A stretch of DNA of 6,393 nucleotides from Thermococcaceae archaeon (lineage in GTDB: Archaea; Methanobacteriota_B; Thermococci; Thermococcales; Thermococcaceae), in contig JAMOPD010000374.1 of NCBI GenBank assembly GCA_027064745.1, forward strand, positions 1-6,393, given 5' to 3'. Within the stretch, counting starts at the first letter, position 1, and every line of letters begins with the position of its first letter. The notes under the pieces are model-generated. The model did no database searches, was not told where the DNA came from, and saw only the letters and a program-made list of their open reading frames with translations. A program made the translations under genes and the position numbers. Shown piece by piece: positions 6,201 through 6,393 of this stretch.

Positions 6201-6393
6201 CCAAGCTTTCTGGATTATCTCTTGGTTGAATCCGAGTAGGATAAGGGAGCGGTCAATATTCTTTGAGGCTTTTAGAAAAGCATCAACGTCATCAACGAAA
6301 ATAAAATCAAAATGCTTACCATTGAAGATTTCATCAAATTTTCTGGCTAAATACTGGGCACTTGTTATAAGGATATTATAATCCCCGCTTTTG
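3279..6393 (-). CDS. rgy: Reverse gyrase, 5' end outside window
   Basis: The frame is open to the right edge, giving 1037 residues of an expected 1200 or so. The missing part should carry the N-terminal zinc finger and the Walker A motif. The helicase-like half shows TSAQ (visible 10-13), the Walker B equivalent DDVD (34-37), motif III SATG (118-121), the LVFVPIDQG strand (about 176-184) and motif [11 protein letters not shown] (378-386). The type IA topoisomerase half shows the TOPRIM start [11 protein letters not shown] (463-473), a second zinc finger with cysteines at 541, 544, 557 and 560 (nt 4772-4713), the acidic triad in [10 protein letters not shown] (589-598) and the active-site LITYHRTDS with catalytic Y774 (nt 4071-4073). 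The enzyme uses ATP to introduce positive supercoils into DNA and is the hallmark protein of hyperthermophiles. All visible catalytic motifs are intact and uninterrupted, with no intein. The ATG at 6176 is internal, since the frame continues upstream with helicase sequence. Confidence 0.97.
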   Translation of the reverse strand, partial: KSGDYNILITSAQYLARKFDEIFNGKHFDFIFVDDVDAFLKASKNIDRSLILLGFNQEIIQKAWEIIRLKKQMAKYLNGNSEDKNERLKELNGQIGKITQEIEEFKQKHDIGVLIIASATGSARGDRIKLYRELLGFEVGSGRSALRNVVDSYLLPKKDSKEHVAELLSKLGRGGLVFVPIDQGIAYAEELTNYLKEKGLRVELISSKSKKGLEKFENGEVDYLIGVATYYGSIVRGLDLPHLIRYAIFTGVPKFRFSIDLERPTIYRVLGLMSEVMEFLEGDQRKEAEKLYARLRRLIRNLPQFELLKIEEALAEESPLEGFHNHVLDVFRQAVEFLRNTLRNEAVLKRIAEDPFVSLKKEEGKWYIEIPDVRTYIQATGRTSRLFAGGITKGLSVLIVDNEKVFNGLMRQMRWRFTEFKMEPFEELNLEELLREIDEDRVKVKLVMEGKISQKTKDLVKSALMIVESPNKARTIANFFGQPSKRRIGDLVAYEVSIGDRMLTILASGGHMFDLVTNEGYHGVLIKEEGFVPVYDTIKRCRDCGHQFVDWEEKGVCPRCGSRNVRDAFENVKAMREIAQEVDEILIATDPDTEGEKIAWDIRNVLSPYTPNIKRIEFHEVTRPAILKALEDARDVNEARVNAQLVRRIEDRWIGFELSQKLQQVFENRNLSAGRVQTPVLGWIIQRYKEFTESETDFMLLTLENDMTVMLEGVKEEIEEVTIEEVQIEEKDLNPLPPYTTDTMLQDASRYLGLSAPQTMQLAQDLFELGLITYHRTDSIHVSNTGIEVAKEYITQELGEEYFAPRKWGDEGAHEAIRPTRPIDTGRLMQLIRDGVITLARGLTRNHFRLYDMVFRRFMASQMKAAKILHERAVINAGVTKAEVEGYIEILYDGWAKIRKLPLWQIPKLEKGQKLKVKEFKKWRAPKVQLYTQGDIIALMKEKKIGRPSTYAKIVKTLLSRYYVIETRGRKKLVPTEQGIKVYHYLVSKYKELVSEEKTRELEELMDMVEENQVNYQKALIQLYNEIKSYINTPESC

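Noticed and set aside
6034..6381. A 115-codon plus-strand open frame near the right edge
   Set aside because: It lies opposite the reverse gyrase helicase domain, whose minus-strand frame continues to the window end with recognisable motifs.

Overview
This window comes from a hyperthermophilic archaeon of the order Thermococcales. The evidence is a reverse gyrase gene (a hyperthermophile hallmark) directly upstream of a 264-residue TrmBL2-type chromatin protein gene, a fused hexulose-phosphate synthase/isomerase gene, TTTAAAAG or TTATATA promoter boxes, and GGAGGT-type ribosome sites. The DNA looks moderately AT-rich, which suits Pyrococcus or a low-GC Thermococcus/Palaeococcus; I cannot name the species. 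From memory, the gene order resembles the Thermococcus kodakarensis TK0470-TK0475 neighbourhood.

Layout. Positions 1-774 (minus strand) hold the N-terminal 258 codons of the fused hps-phi gene, which runs off the left edge. Positions 775-1008 are a divergent control region with a TATA box for each direction, two copies of a 13-bp palindrome that together form a 12-bp inverted repeat, and a separate 12-bp perfect palindrome against the right-hand TATA box. Positions 1009-2268 (plus strand) are a tight three-gene operon: a short arginase-fold hydrolase, a UPF0148/autoantigen-p27-type zinc-ribbon protein, and a small winged-helix protein whose frame is broken by one extra base in an A4 run. Its end nearly touches the end of the convergent trmBL2 gene (2273-3067, minus). 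A 211-bp spacer carries the trmBL2 promoter, a tandem repeat and the likely reverse gyrase terminator. Positions 3279-6393 (minus) are reverse gyrase, lacking roughly its first 175 residues beyond the right edge.

How the genes relate. Reverse gyrase (positive supercoiling) and TrmBL2 (an abundant chromatin-coating protein) both act on DNA at high temperature and lie in the same direction. The fused synthase/isomerase supplies ribulose 5-phosphate from fructose 6-phosphate in archaea lacking the classical pentose phosphate pathway. The three-gene operon has no assigned function that I know of and is the least understood part of the window. I see no mobile element, CRISPR array, tRNA or rRNA. 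The likeliest new material is the control region at 845-978 and the operon it drives.
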